Positions 44,041 through 55,304 of a stretch of 64,000 nt of DNA are shown piece by piece. Made by a program: the position numbers and the translations under genes. How positions within the stretch are numbered: the stretch's first letter is position 1; each line of letters begins with the position of its first letter. This DNA is from Bifidobacterium cebidarum (GTDB lineage Bacteria; Actinomycetota; Actinomycetes; Actinomycetales; Bifidobacteriaceae). The notes under the pieces were generated by a model. It did no database searches. It worked only from the letters and a program-made list of their open reading frames with translations, and had not been told where the DNA came from. The stretch covers positions 32,753 to 96,752 of the forward strand of contig NZ_WBVS01000009.1 in the NCBI RefSeq assembly GCF_009193305.1, given 5' to 3'.

Positions 44041-46971
44041 GTGCCCACTGAAAACCCTGAAGGTTTCGTCAACGGCGAAACCGATAACTCAACCGTATCC
44101 AATGCCGACTCCCAGAGTGCGGCAGGCAATGCCGTGCCCGCTGCGGCTTCTGCCTCGGCGTCAACGGCCTCCTCGTCCTCTGCTCCGGTGACGCGTCGCC
44201 GTCGTGGCGGCCGCCGCGTAGTGCGTGGTACCGGTGCCGCCGGCGCATCGTTGGAACTGCAGGTGCAGGATCATTCCGCTCCATTGTTTGAGGCTCCCGC
44301 GCTGCCGGCTGCATCCAAGTCCGATACTGCCGCTGACGCCGCTGACGAGTCGAAGACCGATGCCGGTTCTCGCGCAAACGCGTCGTTTGATGATGGTGAG
44401 CGCCATTCGGTCCGCCGCCGCTCGCGCGCCCGCCATATTGACGAAGACGATGACTTTGCGGAGCGCCCGGTGCGTCGCCGTCGTCGTGCTGATGCATTTG
44501 CTGATGATGACGCTGATCGCTCATACTCCGCCCGCGGTTCCCGCACTGATCGAGTCCGCGATGATGATTCGGACGAGCGTCTGTTGGACGCCGTGGATTC
44601 GCTGCCGGAAGGCCACGAGCCCGCGCGCCGCGGCAAGCCGATGACCTCGCTCCTGTTCCAGGAGCCGGTGCTGCCCGCTACCCGTTACAGCAGCCATAAC
44701 GATGACGATGATACGGATGACGAGGAAATCGATACTCTGCGTTCCCGTCGCCGCTCCCGCTCTCGCCGTTTCGACGATGAGGCTGACTTCGACGAGCGCC
44801 CCGCTCGCACGCGTCGCCGTTCGCGTGACGATCGCGATGCCCGCGACGAGGAACGCGAGACCTCCGCAGACCGCAACACCCGTCGCCGTGACGCCCGCGA
44901 TGCCGATGCTGCCGGCAATGGCAAAGACAACGCCAACGACGCGCAAACCCAGTCTGACGCGGATGCCGAATCCACTGACGATTCTCGCCGTTCGCGTCGC
45001 TCTCGCCGCCTGAATGCGCAGGAACGCCGTGCCGCGGCCGAGGTCGAACAGATCGAGGAAGACCTCGAGCTGGACGATATCGCCTACGCCCCGATCGCCG
45101 AGGAAGAAAACGACGGCGATGAGGAGTCCACCGACTCCACCCGCACGCGTTCGCGTCGCCGTCGCCGTCGCGGTTCGCGTGTTGAGGCAGCCGCGGCCGA
45201 TGGCGATTCCTCCGACAACGGCGAAGAGGACGCCGGTCGTGCTCGTGACGAGCATGATGCCCAGGAGGATGATGGCGAACAGACCATCACCCGTCGTCGC
45301 CGTCGCCGCCGCGGCAGCAAGAACGCGGAAGCCGGGGAAGAGGCGCCAGCCGAAGAGCCGGTCACCCGCCGCTCCCGCAAGCAGCAGTACATCGACGAAA
45401 TCACCGATGTTGAAGGCTCGACCCGACTTGAGGCCAAGAAGCAGCGTCGCCGCGACAACCGCCGCGAGCGCAGTCGCCAGAGCCAGCTGATGGAGCAGGA
45501 CTTCCTCGCTCGCCGCGAGAACGTGGACCGTCTGATGGTGGTGCGCGAACGCGAGCATCACACCCAGATCTCCGTAGTCGAAGACAACGTGCTTGTGGAG
45601 CACTACGTTTCCGATATCCAGGAAGTGCAGACCGTCGGCAACATCTACCTCGGCCGTGTGCAGAACGTGCTGCCGAGCATGGAGGCCGCCTTCGTGGATA
45701 TCGGCCAGGCCCGCAACGGCGTGCTCTACGCCGGCGAAGTCAACTGGGACGCCGCCCGTCTCGAGGGCCAGCCTCGTCGCATCGAGCTGGCGTTCAAGTC
45801 CGGCGATCCGGTGTTGGTGCAGGTCACCAAGGATCCGATCGGCCACAAGGGCGCGCGACTGACCTCCCAGGTCACGCTCGCCGGCCGCTTCCTGGTGCTC
45901 GTACCGTCCGGGGGCATGACCGGCGTGAGCCGCAAGCTGTCCGAACGTGAACGCTCGAGGCTCAAGAACATCGTGTCCAAGATCGCGCCGAAGGATATGG
46001 GCGTGATCATCCGCACGGCAGCTGAAGGCGCTTCCGAAGAAGCCATCGTCAAGGATCTGGAATCCCTGGTCCGCCAGTGGGAGCGCATCAACGCTAAGCG
46101 TGAGGAGTTCTGGCACGGCAAGCGCCCGAAGCTGCTGCAGGGCGAGCCGGACGTGGCCATCCGCGTGGTGCGCGACATCTTCAACGACGACTTCAACAAG
46201 CTCATCGTCGAAGGCGATAAGGTGTACGACCGCATCGAGGAATACCTCGACACGATGGCCCCCGACCTGAAGGACAAGCTGGAGAAGTGGGACCCGGCCG
46301 AACACGAGGGCAAGGACGTGTTCGACAAGTGGCAGATCGACTCCCAGCTCCGCAAGGGCATGGAGCGCCAGGTCTACCTGCCGTCCGGTGGTTCGATCGT
46401 CATCGATCGCACCGAGGCCATGACCACCATCGACGTGAACACCGGCCGCTTCATCGGCCGCGGCAAGTCCCTCGAGGAGACCGTGACCCGCTGCAACCTG
46501 GAGGCTTCCGAGGAGATCGCTCGCCAGCTGCGTCTGCGCGATATCGGCGGCATGGTCATGATCGACTACGTCGACATGGTGATGCCCGCCAACCGTGACC
46601 TGGTGCTGCGCCGCCTGGTGGAATGCCTGGCTCGCGACCGCACCAAGCATCAGGTGGCCGAGGTCACGTCGCTGGGTCTGGTGCAGATGACGCGTAAGCG
46701 CATCGGCCAGGGCCTGGTCGAGGCCTTCTCCGAGGAATGCCCGACCTGCAAGGGCCGTGGCTTCATCCTCCACGATCAGCCGACCGTCTCGGCCGATTAC
46801 GATGACCCGTACGCGCTTCGCGGTGGCGACCCGTTCGTCAAAACCAACAAGCACGGCCGTGGCACCGCTCCCGCCCCCGAACCGGCGGGATCCAGCGCTG
46901 ACGTCAAGGCCAAGCTGGCGCAGATCGCAGCCGCCGCGGTGGCTGCGAACAACGCCGGCGAGGAGGAATAA
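44041..46971 (+). CDS. rne: ribonuclease E/G family protein
   Basis: A 976-residue RNase E/G. Residues 1-480 are a long disordered arm with alternating acidic runs and Arg-rich blocks (RRRRGSR, RRRRRRG), likely an RNA- or partner-binding region. The catalytic core follows: S1 domain near 533 (GNIYLGRVQNVLPSMEAAF), metal-binding D798 in DVNTGRF and D842 in MVMIDYVDM, and the Zn-link C900-P-T-C903. Unlike E. coli RNase E, the arm is N-terminal, as is common in actinobacteria. GTG 44041 follows AAGGAG. rplU comes next, a conserved order. Confidence 0.93.
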   Translation: MPTENPEGFVNGETDNSTVSNADSQSAAGNAVPAAASASASTASSSSAPVTRRRRGGRRVVRGTGAAGASLELQVQDHSAPLFEAPALPAASKSDTAADAADESKTDAGSRANASFDDGERHSVRRRSRARHIDEDDDFAERPVRRRRRADAFADDDADRSYSARGSRTDRVRDDDSDERLLDAVDSLPEGHEPARRGKPMTSLLFQEPVLPATRYSSHNDDDDTDDEEIDTLRSRRRSRSRRFDDEADFDERPARTRRRSRDDRDARDEERETSADRNTRRRDARDADAAGNGKDNANDAQTQSDADAESTDDSRRSRRSRRLNAQERRAAAEVEQIEEDLELDDIAYAPIAEEENDGDEESTDSTRTRSRRRRRRGSRVEAAAADGDSSDNGEEDAGRARDEHDAQEDDGEQTITRRRRRRRGSKNAEAGEEAPAEEPVTRRSRKQQYIDEITDVEGSTRLEAKKQRRRDNRRERSRQSQLMEQDFLARRENVDRLMVVREREHHTQISVVEDNVLVEHYVSDIQEVQTVGNIYLGRVQNVLPSMEAAFVDIGQARNGVLYAGEVNWDAARLEGQPRRIELAFKSGDPVLVQVTKDPIGHKGARLTSQVTLAGRFLVLVPSGGMTGVSRKLSERERSRLKNIVSKIAPKDMGVIIRTAAEGASEEAIVKDLESLVRQWERINAKREEFWHGKRPKLLQGEPDVAIRVVRDIFNDDFNKLIVEGDKVYDRIEEYLDTMAPDLKDKLEKWDPAEHEGKDVFDKWQIDSQLRKGMERQVYLPSGGSIVIDRTEAMTTIDVNTGRFIGRGKSLEETVTRCNLEASEEIARQLRLRDIGGMVMIDYVDMVMPANRDLVLRRLVECLARDRTKHQVAEVTSLGLVQMTRKRIGQGLVEAFSEECPTCKGRGFILHDQPTVSADYDDPYALRGGDPFVKTNKHGRGTAPAPEPAGSSADVKAKLAQIAAAAVAANNAGEEE

Positions 46972-47074
46972 GCGGCACTGTGCGGCGACGCTTTATCGCC
47001 GCTCTATAGCACAGCACGAGACGTGAATCCCGGAGATGGCGCTTTTCCGCGCCGCTTCGGGTGTGTCGTGCTTG

Positions 47075-47122
47075 ACACGCTGGACTAAATCAGTTGATTT
47101 AGTCCGCGTGTAGGTGTAGATT
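47075..47122 (+). promoter_or_regulatory. rplU leader hairpin and promoter
   Basis: ACACGC-T-GGACTAAATCA, loop GT, TGATTTAGTCC-GCGTGT (47075-47111) is a 17-bp stem with one bulge. A promoter TTGATT (47094-47099), 17 bp, TAGATT (47117-47122) overlaps its right half and would give a leader of about 65 nt for rplU-rpmA. The hairpin may terminate the rne transcript or act as an operator. Confidence 0.5.
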
Positions 47123-47196
47123 CGAAACTCGGTGTCTGACCGCAGGCTCGGTGCGCGTTGGGCAAGGAAGCTTTCCAAAACATAAAAGGAATTACT

Positions 47197-47505
47197 ATGT
47201 ACGCGATTGTGAAGGCCGGTGGCCATCAGGAAAAGGTCGAGGTTGGCGATACCATCCTCGTGAATCGTCTCGACGCCAAGAAGGGCGACACCGTGGAGTT
47301 CCCGGTTGCTCTTCTGGTTGACGGCACCAAGGTTACCCTCGGCGCCAAGGATCTGGCTGCTGTCTCCGTCAAGGCTGAAGTCGTTGACGACGAGGCCAAG
47401 GGTCCGAAGATCAACATCCAGAAGTACAAGAACAAGACCGGTGTCGCTCGTCGTAAGGGCCACCGCCAGAAGCTGACCGCCGTCAAGGTCACGGCGATCG
47501 CCTGA
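47197..47505 (+). CDS. rplU: 50S ribosomal protein L21
   Basis: L21, 102 residues, complete ([18 protein letters not shown] to KVTAIA). AAAAGGA precedes the ATG at 47197. rpmA follows after 22 bp, the usual pair. Confidence 0.98.
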   Translation: MYAIVKAGGHQEKVEVGDTILVNRLDAKKGDTVEFPVALLVDGTKVTLGAKDLAAVSVKAEVVDDEAKGPKINIQKYKNKTGVARRKGHRQKLTAVKVTAIA

Positions 47506-47527
47506 GTCATAGAAAGGACCATGAATC

Positions 47528-47779
47528 ATGGCACATAAGAAGGGTGCGTCTAGCTCTCGTAACGGTCGCGATTCGTCGCCTCAGTACCTCGGCGTGAAGA
47601 AGTTCGGCGGTGAAGCTGTCGTGGCCGGCAACATCATCGTTCGCCAGCGTGGCACCAACTTCCACCCGGGCCAGAACGTCGGCATGGGCAAGGATCACAC
47701 GCTGTTCGCCCTCGCTGACGGCTCCGTGAAGTTCGCCGTTCGCCGCGACCGCAAGGTCGTTGACGTGATTGCCGCCTGA
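47528..47779 (+). CDS. rpmA: 50S ribosomal protein L27
   Basis: L27, 83 residues, complete ([16 protein letters not shown] at the start, [20 protein letters not shown] in the middle). The N terminus reaches the peptidyl transferase centre. AAAGGA is upstream. It normally precedes obgE directly; here 1.8 kb of accessory DNA intervenes. Confidence 0.98.
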   Translation: MAHKKGASSSRNGRDSSPQYLGVKKFGGEAVVAGNIIVRQRGTNFHPGQNVGMGKDHTLFALADGSVKFAVRRDRKVVDVIAA

Positions 47780-47811
47780 GCGATTCGCTAGACTTCTAGC
47801 AGACTTTCAAG

Positions 47812-47853
47812 AAAACCGCACTGTGCGCTTAACCAAGCGCCGGTGCGGTTTTT
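47812..47853 (+). terminator. rpmA terminator
   Basis: AAAACCGCAC (47812-47821) pairs with GTGCGGTTTT (47843-47852), with an inner GCGCTT/AAGCGC stem. It ends rplU-rpmA. Confidence 0.9.
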
Positions 47854-47926
47854 GCGTTTCCGTGGCGGGGCGGGCTAAATACCGTATACGTGGAATTAGA
47901 GGCCACATCCCCATTGCTTCAGCCTC

Positions 47927-48045
47927 AAATACGGGCCGGAATGGACGATTCCGTCGATTCGCAGCGCCAAATGGACGTTTTAAAGCTTTAAAGTGTCCTA
48001 TTTCGCGCTTCGAATTGGCTAGAACGTCCATTCCGGCCCGTATTT
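47927..48045. repeat. 119-bp MITE-like palindrome, copy 1
   Basis: The ends AAATACGGGCCGGAATGGAC and GTCCATTCCGGCCCGTATTT are perfect 20-bp inverted repeats, and most of the interior also pairs. Its reverse complement aligns along its whole length, with substitutions, to the 119-bp element at 49251-49369. The two copies bracket the AbiEi-like gene in inverted orientation. Confidence 0.85.
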
Positions 48046-48154
48046 ATGTCGGGCCAGGCGTGCGTATTGGTCGCCTGCCCCGAAAAACGGGCAACATGGG
48101 CGGTTGAATGGGTCTCGTCAGTGGCGACGAGTCGTGGCGCAGTCAGTCCCACTC

Positions 48155-49108
48155 TCAGACGTGTGGAACGCGTTTGGCCTCAAGCTTTGCGGCCAGCTGG
48201 TTCGGCCTATTGAGCTCGTCATAGAACATGCGCACAACATCGACCTTCTGTTGTTCCAGACAGTGTTCGCGTTCACGCTCCTGCATCACGACCGCGCGGA
48301 TATCCTGGCGTGAGGTCATGTCCGGATCCACGTATTTACGGACGCCGTCGAATTCGCCGGCGACTTTTGTACCGTCCTCGCGAACCCAAAGAAAATCAAC
48401 GCGATGGTTGCGTGAGGGGTGTGTCAGACATGGGAAAGTGATTTGAAGGTCATGAACCGGATAGCCGATCTCTGTCAACACGCCTCGAGCTTCGGATTCG
48501 CCGCCATTCTCGCTGCGTGCATCGGCTAGAGAGAATGCACGTAAGGCGGCTTGACGGTTTCTTGCGTATTTCACGGTATGCGGATACGCCGCTAAAGTAG
48601 GTTGCTCCACGATTTGCTTGCGCAAGGCCGAGTCGAGAATGGCCAGCGAGAAACGCAAGGGCAGTCTGGTGGCGCAGTCGAAGAGGGTGCGAAGCGGCGC
48701 GGTAACAGTGACTCCGCCGATAGCAGTGGTTTCGGGGTATGCCATTGCATAGTGGGCCAGTTGCGGGGTATTGCGAACATGGACTCCCGGTTTGGCGACG
48801 ATACATATCGGCAGCAGGAAACGATACGAACAATCAAGCCCGTACATAATCGCGGCAGTCGGTCCGCAGAAAATCCAGTTTGGGTGCTGCAAAGCCAAAG
48901 AGCGCACGATATGGCGGACCCGTTCATGAGGATTGAGTGCATCCCAATACTGTTTCCTCGCGTAGAGGCCTCGATACACCCGCTGTATTGTCCCTGCGTG
49001 TACACGGCGCGAAACCGCTTTGATGTCGGTGTCTGTGCGCGGCGCGGCGCATCGTTGCTCCTGCTGCGCGGCATCGAAAAGCATTTCAAGTGAATGATGT
49101 GTCCCCAT
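48155..49108 (-). CDS. AbiEi-like protein with possible PD-(D/E)XK nuclease-like C terminus
   Basis: A 317-residue protein. The N-terminal half resembles the AbiEi antitoxin-type domain common in actinobacteria (VSRRVHAGTIQRVYRGLYAR, a winged-helix segment, then ICGPTAA-like WIFCGPTAAIMYGL). The C-terminal part has E...D....GEFDG...K (GESEARGVLTEIGYPVHDL, VDFLWVREDGTKVAGEFDG), which recalls Vsr/DUF559-type PD-(D/E)XK folds. No AbiEii toxin partner is beside it. The ATG at 49108 has no ribosome binding site; TACACT lies 6 nt upstream, so it may be leaderless. Role unknown; possible defence or orphan regulator. Confidence 0.7.
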   Translation of the reverse strand: MGTHHSLEMLFDAAQQEQRCAAPRTDTDIKAVSRRVHAGTIQRVYRGLYARKQYWDALNPHERVRHIVRSLALQHPNWIFCGPTAAIMYGLDCSYRFLLPICIVAKPGVHVRNTPQLAHYAMAYPETTAIGGVTVTAPLRTLFDCATRLPLRFSLAILDSALRKQIVEQPTLAAYPHTVKYARNRQAALRAFSLADARSENGGESEARGVLTEIGYPVHDLQITFPCLTHPSRNHRVDFLWVREDGTKVAGEFDGVRKYVDPDMTSRQDIRAVVMQEREREHCLEQQKVDVVRMFYDELNRPNQLAAKLEAKRVPHV

Positions 49109-49250
49109 GTATCAAGTGTAGATGCCCGCGTTGCGCGGAACGTGTGCGCGAGTCTGTTCCATTCGCCTCTCAGCGTGCAATCGCCTGCCGCAGCCTTTAC
49201 GCTGCTGCCCGTTGTCGTGTTCTGCCTGTCGCTGACTCAGCAATTACGCG

Positions 49251-49369
49251 AAATGCGGGCTGAAATGGACGTTCTGTCCGATTCGCAGCGCGAAATAGGA
49301 CATTAGGAGCCGGCGCAACGACCGTTTGGCGCTGTGAATCGCCGAAAACGTCCATTTCGGCCCGTAATT
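49251..49369. repeat. 119-bp MITE-like palindrome, copy 2
   Basis: It starts AAATGCGGGCTGAAATGGAC and ends GTCCATTTCGGCCCGTAATT. Internal blocks such as ATTCGCAGCGCGAAATAGGAC and TTTGGCGCTG match copy 1 (47927-48045) read on the other strand. The two copies have the same length and lie on either side of the AbiEi-like gene. Confidence 0.85.
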
Positions 49370-49384
49370 GGTGATTCGGCAGGG

Positions 49385-51250
<1,866 letters not shown>

Positions 51251-51265
51251 TCCGAGTATGTTCCT

Positions 51266-51295
51266 CGTGTGGCGTGCCATCTGGTGCGCCACACG
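51266..51295 (+). terminator. hairpin after obgE
   Basis: CGTGTGGCG (51266-51274) pairs with CGCCACACG (51287-51295). There is no T tract; probably a weak terminator or processing hairpin before proB. Confidence 0.5.
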
Positions 51296-51393
51296 CGTAT
51301 TGCCGGTGCCGCGCCGCCGCACTGCGAAAACGAAAACACAGCAGGTCTAGAATCACCGTTAGCCACCAACAATCAACGAAACCGGGGAGCGTC

Positions 51394-52527
51394 ATGAGCA
51401 CACCGAGTCAGGCCGAGGTTCGCAGAAGCATCGCTGCGGCCGGCACTATTGTGGTCAAAGTCGGCTCAAGCTCGCTCACCCAGCCGAGCGGGCACCTCGA
51501 CCCGTCCAAGCTGGATGTCCTGGCCGCGGCCTTGGCTCAGGTGCGACTGATGGGAGGCCGTGTGGTGCTGGTCTCTTCCGGTGCTATTGCAGCTGGCTTC
51601 GGTCCGCTCGGATTCGATGAACGCCCTGCTGATGTGGCTACGCAGCAGGCCACCGCGGCGGTCGGACAGGGTCTGCTGATGGCCCGCTATGAGACCGCGT
51701 TCGGCCGGTTCGGCATTCGCGTAGGCCAGATTCTGATTACCGCCGAGGATACGATTCGCGCCACGCAGTACCGCAATGTGCAGCGTACGCTGGACCGTCT
51801 GCTGGACCTTGGCGTCGTGCCGATCATCAATGAGAATGATTCGTTGGCGTCCAATGAGATTCGATTCGGCGACAATGACCGGCTTTCCGCGCTGATCGCC
51901 AATCTGGTTCGTGCGGAGGCGCTGGTGCTGCTCACCGATGTGGATGCGCTCTACACGGCGCCGCCTTCCCAGCCCGGGTCGCGTCGCGTGGAATATGTGC
52001 CCAATGTGATTGATGCGCTTGGCGATATCACCGTTTCCGGCTCCGGCTCCAAGGTCGGCACGGGCGGCATGGTCACCAAGCTTGAGGCTGCGCGCGTGGC
52101 CGCCGTCTCCGGCATTCCGACTGTGCTCACTTGTGCCTCGAACGCAGGCCCCGCCATGATGGGCGACCCGGTGGGCACGGTATTCGCACCCGTCAAGGCA
52201 CGCGGCTCCTCACGCCGATTGTGGATTGGCTTTGCCGCCGAGCCGCGCGGCACGATCGTGGTCGATGAAGGCGCCGCAAAGGCGATCCGCGGAGGCCGCG
52301 CGTCGTTGCTGGCGGCCGGTGCGCTTGAGGCGCGCGGTGACTTCTCCGCCGGCGACCCGGTATGGGTTGATGACGAAGCCGGCACGCACCTGGCCCGCGG
52401 CCTCGCCGGATTCGACTCCGAAGAAATCCCGCAGATGCTCGGCCGCAACACGGCCCAGCTCAAGCGCTTCCTCGGCCCCGAATACGCGCACCCGCTGGTG
52501 CACCGCGATAATCTCGTGCTGGTGTGA
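51394..52527 (+). CDS. proB: glutamate 5-kinase
   Basis: ProB, 377 residues, phosphorylates glutamate in the first step of proline synthesis. The kinase domain has IVVKVGSSSLT at the start and NENDSLASNEIRFGDND near 150. The C-terminal PUA domain (SLLAAGALEARGDF onward) is present. GGGGAG precedes the ATG at 51394. It follows obgE as in other actinobacteria, but proA is not adjacent. Confidence 0.95.
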   Translation: MSTPSQAEVRRSIAAAGTIVVKVGSSSLTQPSGHLDPSKLDVLAAALAQVRLMGGRVVLVSSGAIAAGFGPLGFDERPADVATQQATAAVGQGLLMARYETAFGRFGIRVGQILITAEDTIRATQYRNVQRTLDRLLDLGVVPIINENDSLASNEIRFGDNDRLSALIANLVRAEALVLLTDVDALYTAPPSQPGSRRVEYVPNVIDALGDITVSGSGSKVGTGGMVTKLEAARVAAVSGIPTVLTCASNAGPAMMGDPVGTVFAPVKARGSSRRLWIGFAAEPRGTIVVDEGAAKAIRGGRASLLAAGALEARGDFSAGDPVWVDDEAGTHLARGLAGFDSEEIPQMLGRNTAQLKRFLGPEYAHPLVHRDNLVLV

Positions 52528-52590
52528 CGCCTCTGACGCCTAGTGATGCCCGTGTTTGCCTCTGGCGTTTTCTCGCGCCTTAGGCATACC

Positions 52591-53814
52591 ATGAACAGCA
52601 TGACTATGGCTGAATGGCAAACACTTTCCGACCGTATTAACACCGTGGCCCCAAGTGCCACCCTTGCCGTCGATTCCAAGGCCAAGGCAATGAAGGCCGC
52701 CGGCCTCGACGTCATTGGTTTTGGCGCTGGCGAGCCGAACTTCCCGACTCCCGCCAACGTGGTCAAGGCAGCCGCCGACGCTTGCCTCGACCCGAAGAAC
52801 TACAAGTACACGCCCACCCCGGGTCTGCCGGAGCTGCGCGAGGCCATTGCCGCAAAGGTGCTGCGTGATTCCGGCTACGAAGTCACCGCCGATCAGGTCG
52901 TGGTGACCAATGGCGGCAAGCAGGCCGTGTACGAATCCTTCCAGATTCTGCTGAACCCTGGTGATGAGGTCATTATCCCGACCCCGTACTGGACCAGCTA
53001 CCCGGAGGCCGTGAAGCTGGCCGGTGGCGTGCCGGTCGAGGTGTTCGCCGGTGCGGATGTGAACTTCGAGCCGTCCCTTGAGGCTCTGGAAGCCGCACGC
53101 ACCGAGCGCACCAAGGCCATCATCGTGAACTCTCCGAACAACCCGACCGGTGCCGTATGGAAGCCGGAAACCGTGGAGGCCATCGGCCGCTGGGCTGTGG
53201 AGCATCACATCTGGATTATTTCCGATGAGATCTATGAGCACCTGAACTACGACGATGCGCACACCACCTACATCGGCGCGGTTGTGCCCGAATGCCGCAA
53301 TCAGCTGCTGGTCCTCAACGGCGTGGCCAAGACCTACGCCATGCCGGGTTGGCGCGTGGGCTGGATGGTCGCTCCGGTCGAAGTGGCCAAGGCCGCCACC
53401 AAGCTGCAGGGCCACATGACCTCCAACGTGGCGAACATCTCCCAGCGTGCCGCGCTGGCCGCCGTGGCTGGCCCGCTGGATGAAGTGCATAAGATGCGTG
53501 AGGCCTTCGACGTGCGCCGCAAGGCGATTGTGGCGGCGCTCAACGATATCGAGGGCGTGCACTGCCCGACCCCGACCGGTGCGTTCTATGCGTTCGCTGA
53601 CATCACCGCGCTGCTGGGCAAGCCGCTCGGCCCGAACGGTACCGTGCTCCAGACCTCTGCCGATTTCGCCGCCGCGCTGCTGGATGAGGCTCATGTGGCC
53701 GCCGTGCCCGGTGAGGCATTCGGCGCCCCCGGCTACCTCCGCTTCTCCTACGCCCTGGCCGATGCCGACCTCGCCGAGGGCATGAAGCGCATGAAGGAAT
53801 GGGTTGAGCAGTAG
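52591..53814 (+). CDS. class I aminotransferase, probable aspartate aminotransferase
   Basis: A 407-residue PLP enzyme of fold type I. The PLP lysine is K247 in [15 protein letters not shown]. Other motifs are [12 protein letters not shown] near residue 40, [13 protein letters not shown] near 105 and [11 protein letters not shown] near 175, typical of the AspC Ib subgroup. There are ATGs at 52591, 52600 and 52606, none with a ribosome binding site. The most likely activity is aspartate/2-oxoglutarate transamination, but substrate range is not fixed by sequence. Confidence 0.88.
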   Translation: MNSMTMAEWQTLSDRINTVAPSATLAVDSKAKAMKAAGLDVIGFGAGEPNFPTPANVVKAAADACLDPKNYKYTPTPGLPELREAIAAKVLRDSGYEVTADQVVVTNGGKQAVYESFQILLNPGDEVIIPTPYWTSYPEAVKLAGGVPVEVFAGADVNFEPSLEALEAARTERTKAIIVNSPNNPTGAVWKPETVEAIGRWAVEHHIWIISDEIYEHLNYDDAHTTYIGAVVPECRNQLLVLNGVAKTYAMPGWRVGWMVAPVEVAKAATKLQGHMTSNVANISQRAALAAVAGPLDEVHKMREAFDVRRKAIVAALNDIEGVHCPTPTGAFYAFADITALLGKPLGPNGTVLQTSADFAAALLDEAHVAAVPGEAFGAPGYLRFSYALADADLAEGMKRMKEWVEQ

Positions 53815-53933
53815 CGAGCAGTGCGCGACACGCGATTTGCTTTAATCCACCTCAGCCGTTACTATGTCGTCTTGGCGGTTTTCGCCATGGCGAAGCGTTC
53901 TCTACGGAATGCCAGCCGAGGTGGATAACACCT

Positions 53934-54009
53934 AGGGAAGTGGCGCAATTGGTAGCGCAACGGTCTCCAAAACCGTAGGTTGTGGGTTCGAGTCCCGCCT
54001 TCCCTGCCA
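53934..54009 (+). tRNA. tRNA-Trp (CCA anticodon)
   Basis: Acceptor AGGGAAG (53934-53940) pairs with CTTCCCT (53999-54005); the discriminator is G54006 and CCA is encoded at 54007-54009. The anticodon loop TCTCCAAAA within CGGT...ACCG carries CCA, for tryptophan, and the T arm has GGTTCGAGTCC. A tRNA-Trp just before secE is the usual actinobacterial order. Confidence 0.95.
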
Positions 54010-54048
54010 AGTCTTTCTAATAATCAAGCAGCTGACGCGAGGTACGGA

Positions 54049-54276
54049 ATGGCTAAGACGAGCAAGAATGAAAAGGCAGTCAAGCCGAATGTCTTCATGC
54101 GTATCGGTCTGTTCATCAAGCAGATCATCGACGAGCTTCGCAAGGTCGTTACTCCTACTGCCAAGGAATTGTTCTTCTGGTCTCTGGCTGTGTTCATCTT
54201 CGTGCTGCTGCTGATGGCCCTGGTCACTGGCATGGACTTCGGTCTGGGCAAGTCGACTCTGTGGCTGTTTGGCTGA
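54049..54276 (+). CDS. secE: preprotein translocase subunit SecE
   Basis: SecE, 75 residues, with one C-terminal transmembrane helix (LFFWSLAVFIFVLLLMALVTG) after a short amphipathic stretch (FIKQIIDELRKVVTPTAKEL), the single-TM form typical of Gram-positives. It stabilises SecY in the protein-export channel. nusG follows after 29 bp. Confidence 0.95.
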   Translation: MAKTSKNEKAVKPNVFMRIGLFIKQIIDELRKVVTPTAKELFFWSLAVFIFVLLLMALVTGMDFGLGKSTLWLFG

Positions 54277-54305
54277 TTTCCAACAACCTAAGGTGAAACA
54301 CACGC

Positions 54306-55154
54306 ATGAGTGACGAACTGAATCTCGAGAACCTCGACGCCGTTCTGCCGAACGAGGAATCCGCTGCTGAGGCTCCGGCTGAAGCCGAAACCGAAGCTCC
54401 TGAGGCCGCTGCTGAGACTGAGACCCAGGCTGAGCCGGCTCCTGCCGCATCCGTTGAGACTGCTGCTGAGGCTCCTGTCACTCTGGATGATGAAGAAGAG
54501 ACCGAAGTCAACGAGTCCGAGGAAGCTGAAGGCACCGATGCCGGTCAGCAGGCCGTTGAGGAGTTCTCCAAGTCCCTGCGTTCTCTCGATGGCAAGTGGT
54601 ATGTGCTCCACACCTACTCCGGCTACGAGAAGCGCGTGAAGACCAACATCGAGTCCCGTGTGGCCTCCTTCGGCATGGAAGACCAGATCTTCCAGGTCGA
54701 GGTCCCGATGGAGGAAGTCGAGAAGCACACCGAAAAGGGCAAGAAGGTCATCACCCGCGTGCGCGTCCCCGGCTATGTGCTCATTCGTATGTGGCCCGAC
54801 GAGAACGCTCGCCGCATTGTCCGTGAGACCGAAGGCGTCACCGGCTTCGTTGGCCCGACCAAGGATCCGGCTCCGCTTTCCCGCAAGGAAGTCGTCCAGA
54901 TGATGGCCCCGATGATCGCTTCCGAGGCCCTCAAGGCCGCTGGCGATAAGCCTGCCGCCGCCAAGAAGCGCAAGGTCGAGGTCTCCTACGCCGTTGGCGA
55001 CCAGGTCACCGTCACCGATGGTCCATTCGCCACCATGGAGGCCGTCGTCTCCGACGTCGAGCCGACCACCCAGAAGCTCACCGTGCTCGTGTCCATTTTC
55101 GGCCGCGATACGCCGGTGGAGCTGGGCTTCCACCAGGTCAAGAAGCTCGACTGA
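54306..55154 (+). CDS. nusG: transcription termination/antitermination factor NusG
   Basis: A 282-residue NusG. Residues 1-95 are an acidic Ala/Glu-rich extension, seen in actinobacteria. The NGN domain starts near 98 ([18 protein letters not shown]), and the C-terminal KOW domain is [25 protein letters not shown] precedes the ATG. It forms an operon with secE; a terminator follows at 55275, so rplK-rplA, 7 kb away, are transcribed separately. Confidence 0.96.
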   Translation: MSDELNLENLDAVLPNEESAAEAPAEAETEAPEAAAETETQAEPAPAASVETAAEAPVTLDDEEETEVNESEEAEGTDAGQQAVEEFSKSLRSLDGKWYVLHTYSGYEKRVKTNIESRVASFGMEDQIFQVEVPMEEVEKHTEKGKKVITRVRVPGYVLIRMWPDENARRIVRETEGVTGFVGPTKDPAPLSRKEVVQMMAPMIASEALKAAGDKPAAAKKRKVEVSYAVGDQVTVTDGPFATMEAVVSDVEPTTQKLTVLVSIFGRDTPVELGFHQVKKLD

Positions 55155-55274
55155 CGCACAATGATGGAGCGTCTTCTGCGTTGCTCCTCAGTCGCGGTAC
55201 CTTTGTACCGCTTCCTTCGGTGCGCCTTGAAGCCGCACACATCATTGCACGTCAGCGCTTGAAAATGCCTTGCT

Positions 55275-55302
55275 AAGGTCCGACTGCGGTCGGGCCTTTT
55301 TC
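55275..55302 (+). terminator. nusG terminator
   Basis: AGGTCCGAC (55276-55284) pairs with GTCGGGCCT (55289-55297, one G-U), loop TGCG, followed by TTTTT. An earlier GCGGTACCTTTGTACCGC hairpin lies near 55194. Confidence 0.85.
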
Positions 55303-55304
55303 AT

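Noticed and set aside
44521..46854. 777-residue open frame on the minus strand opposite rne
   Set aside because: It mirrors the codon bias of rne on the other strand, has no family features, and rne is certain.
47927..49369. Complete insertion sequence
   Set aside because: No transposase lies between the inverted elements; the internal gene is AbiEi-like.
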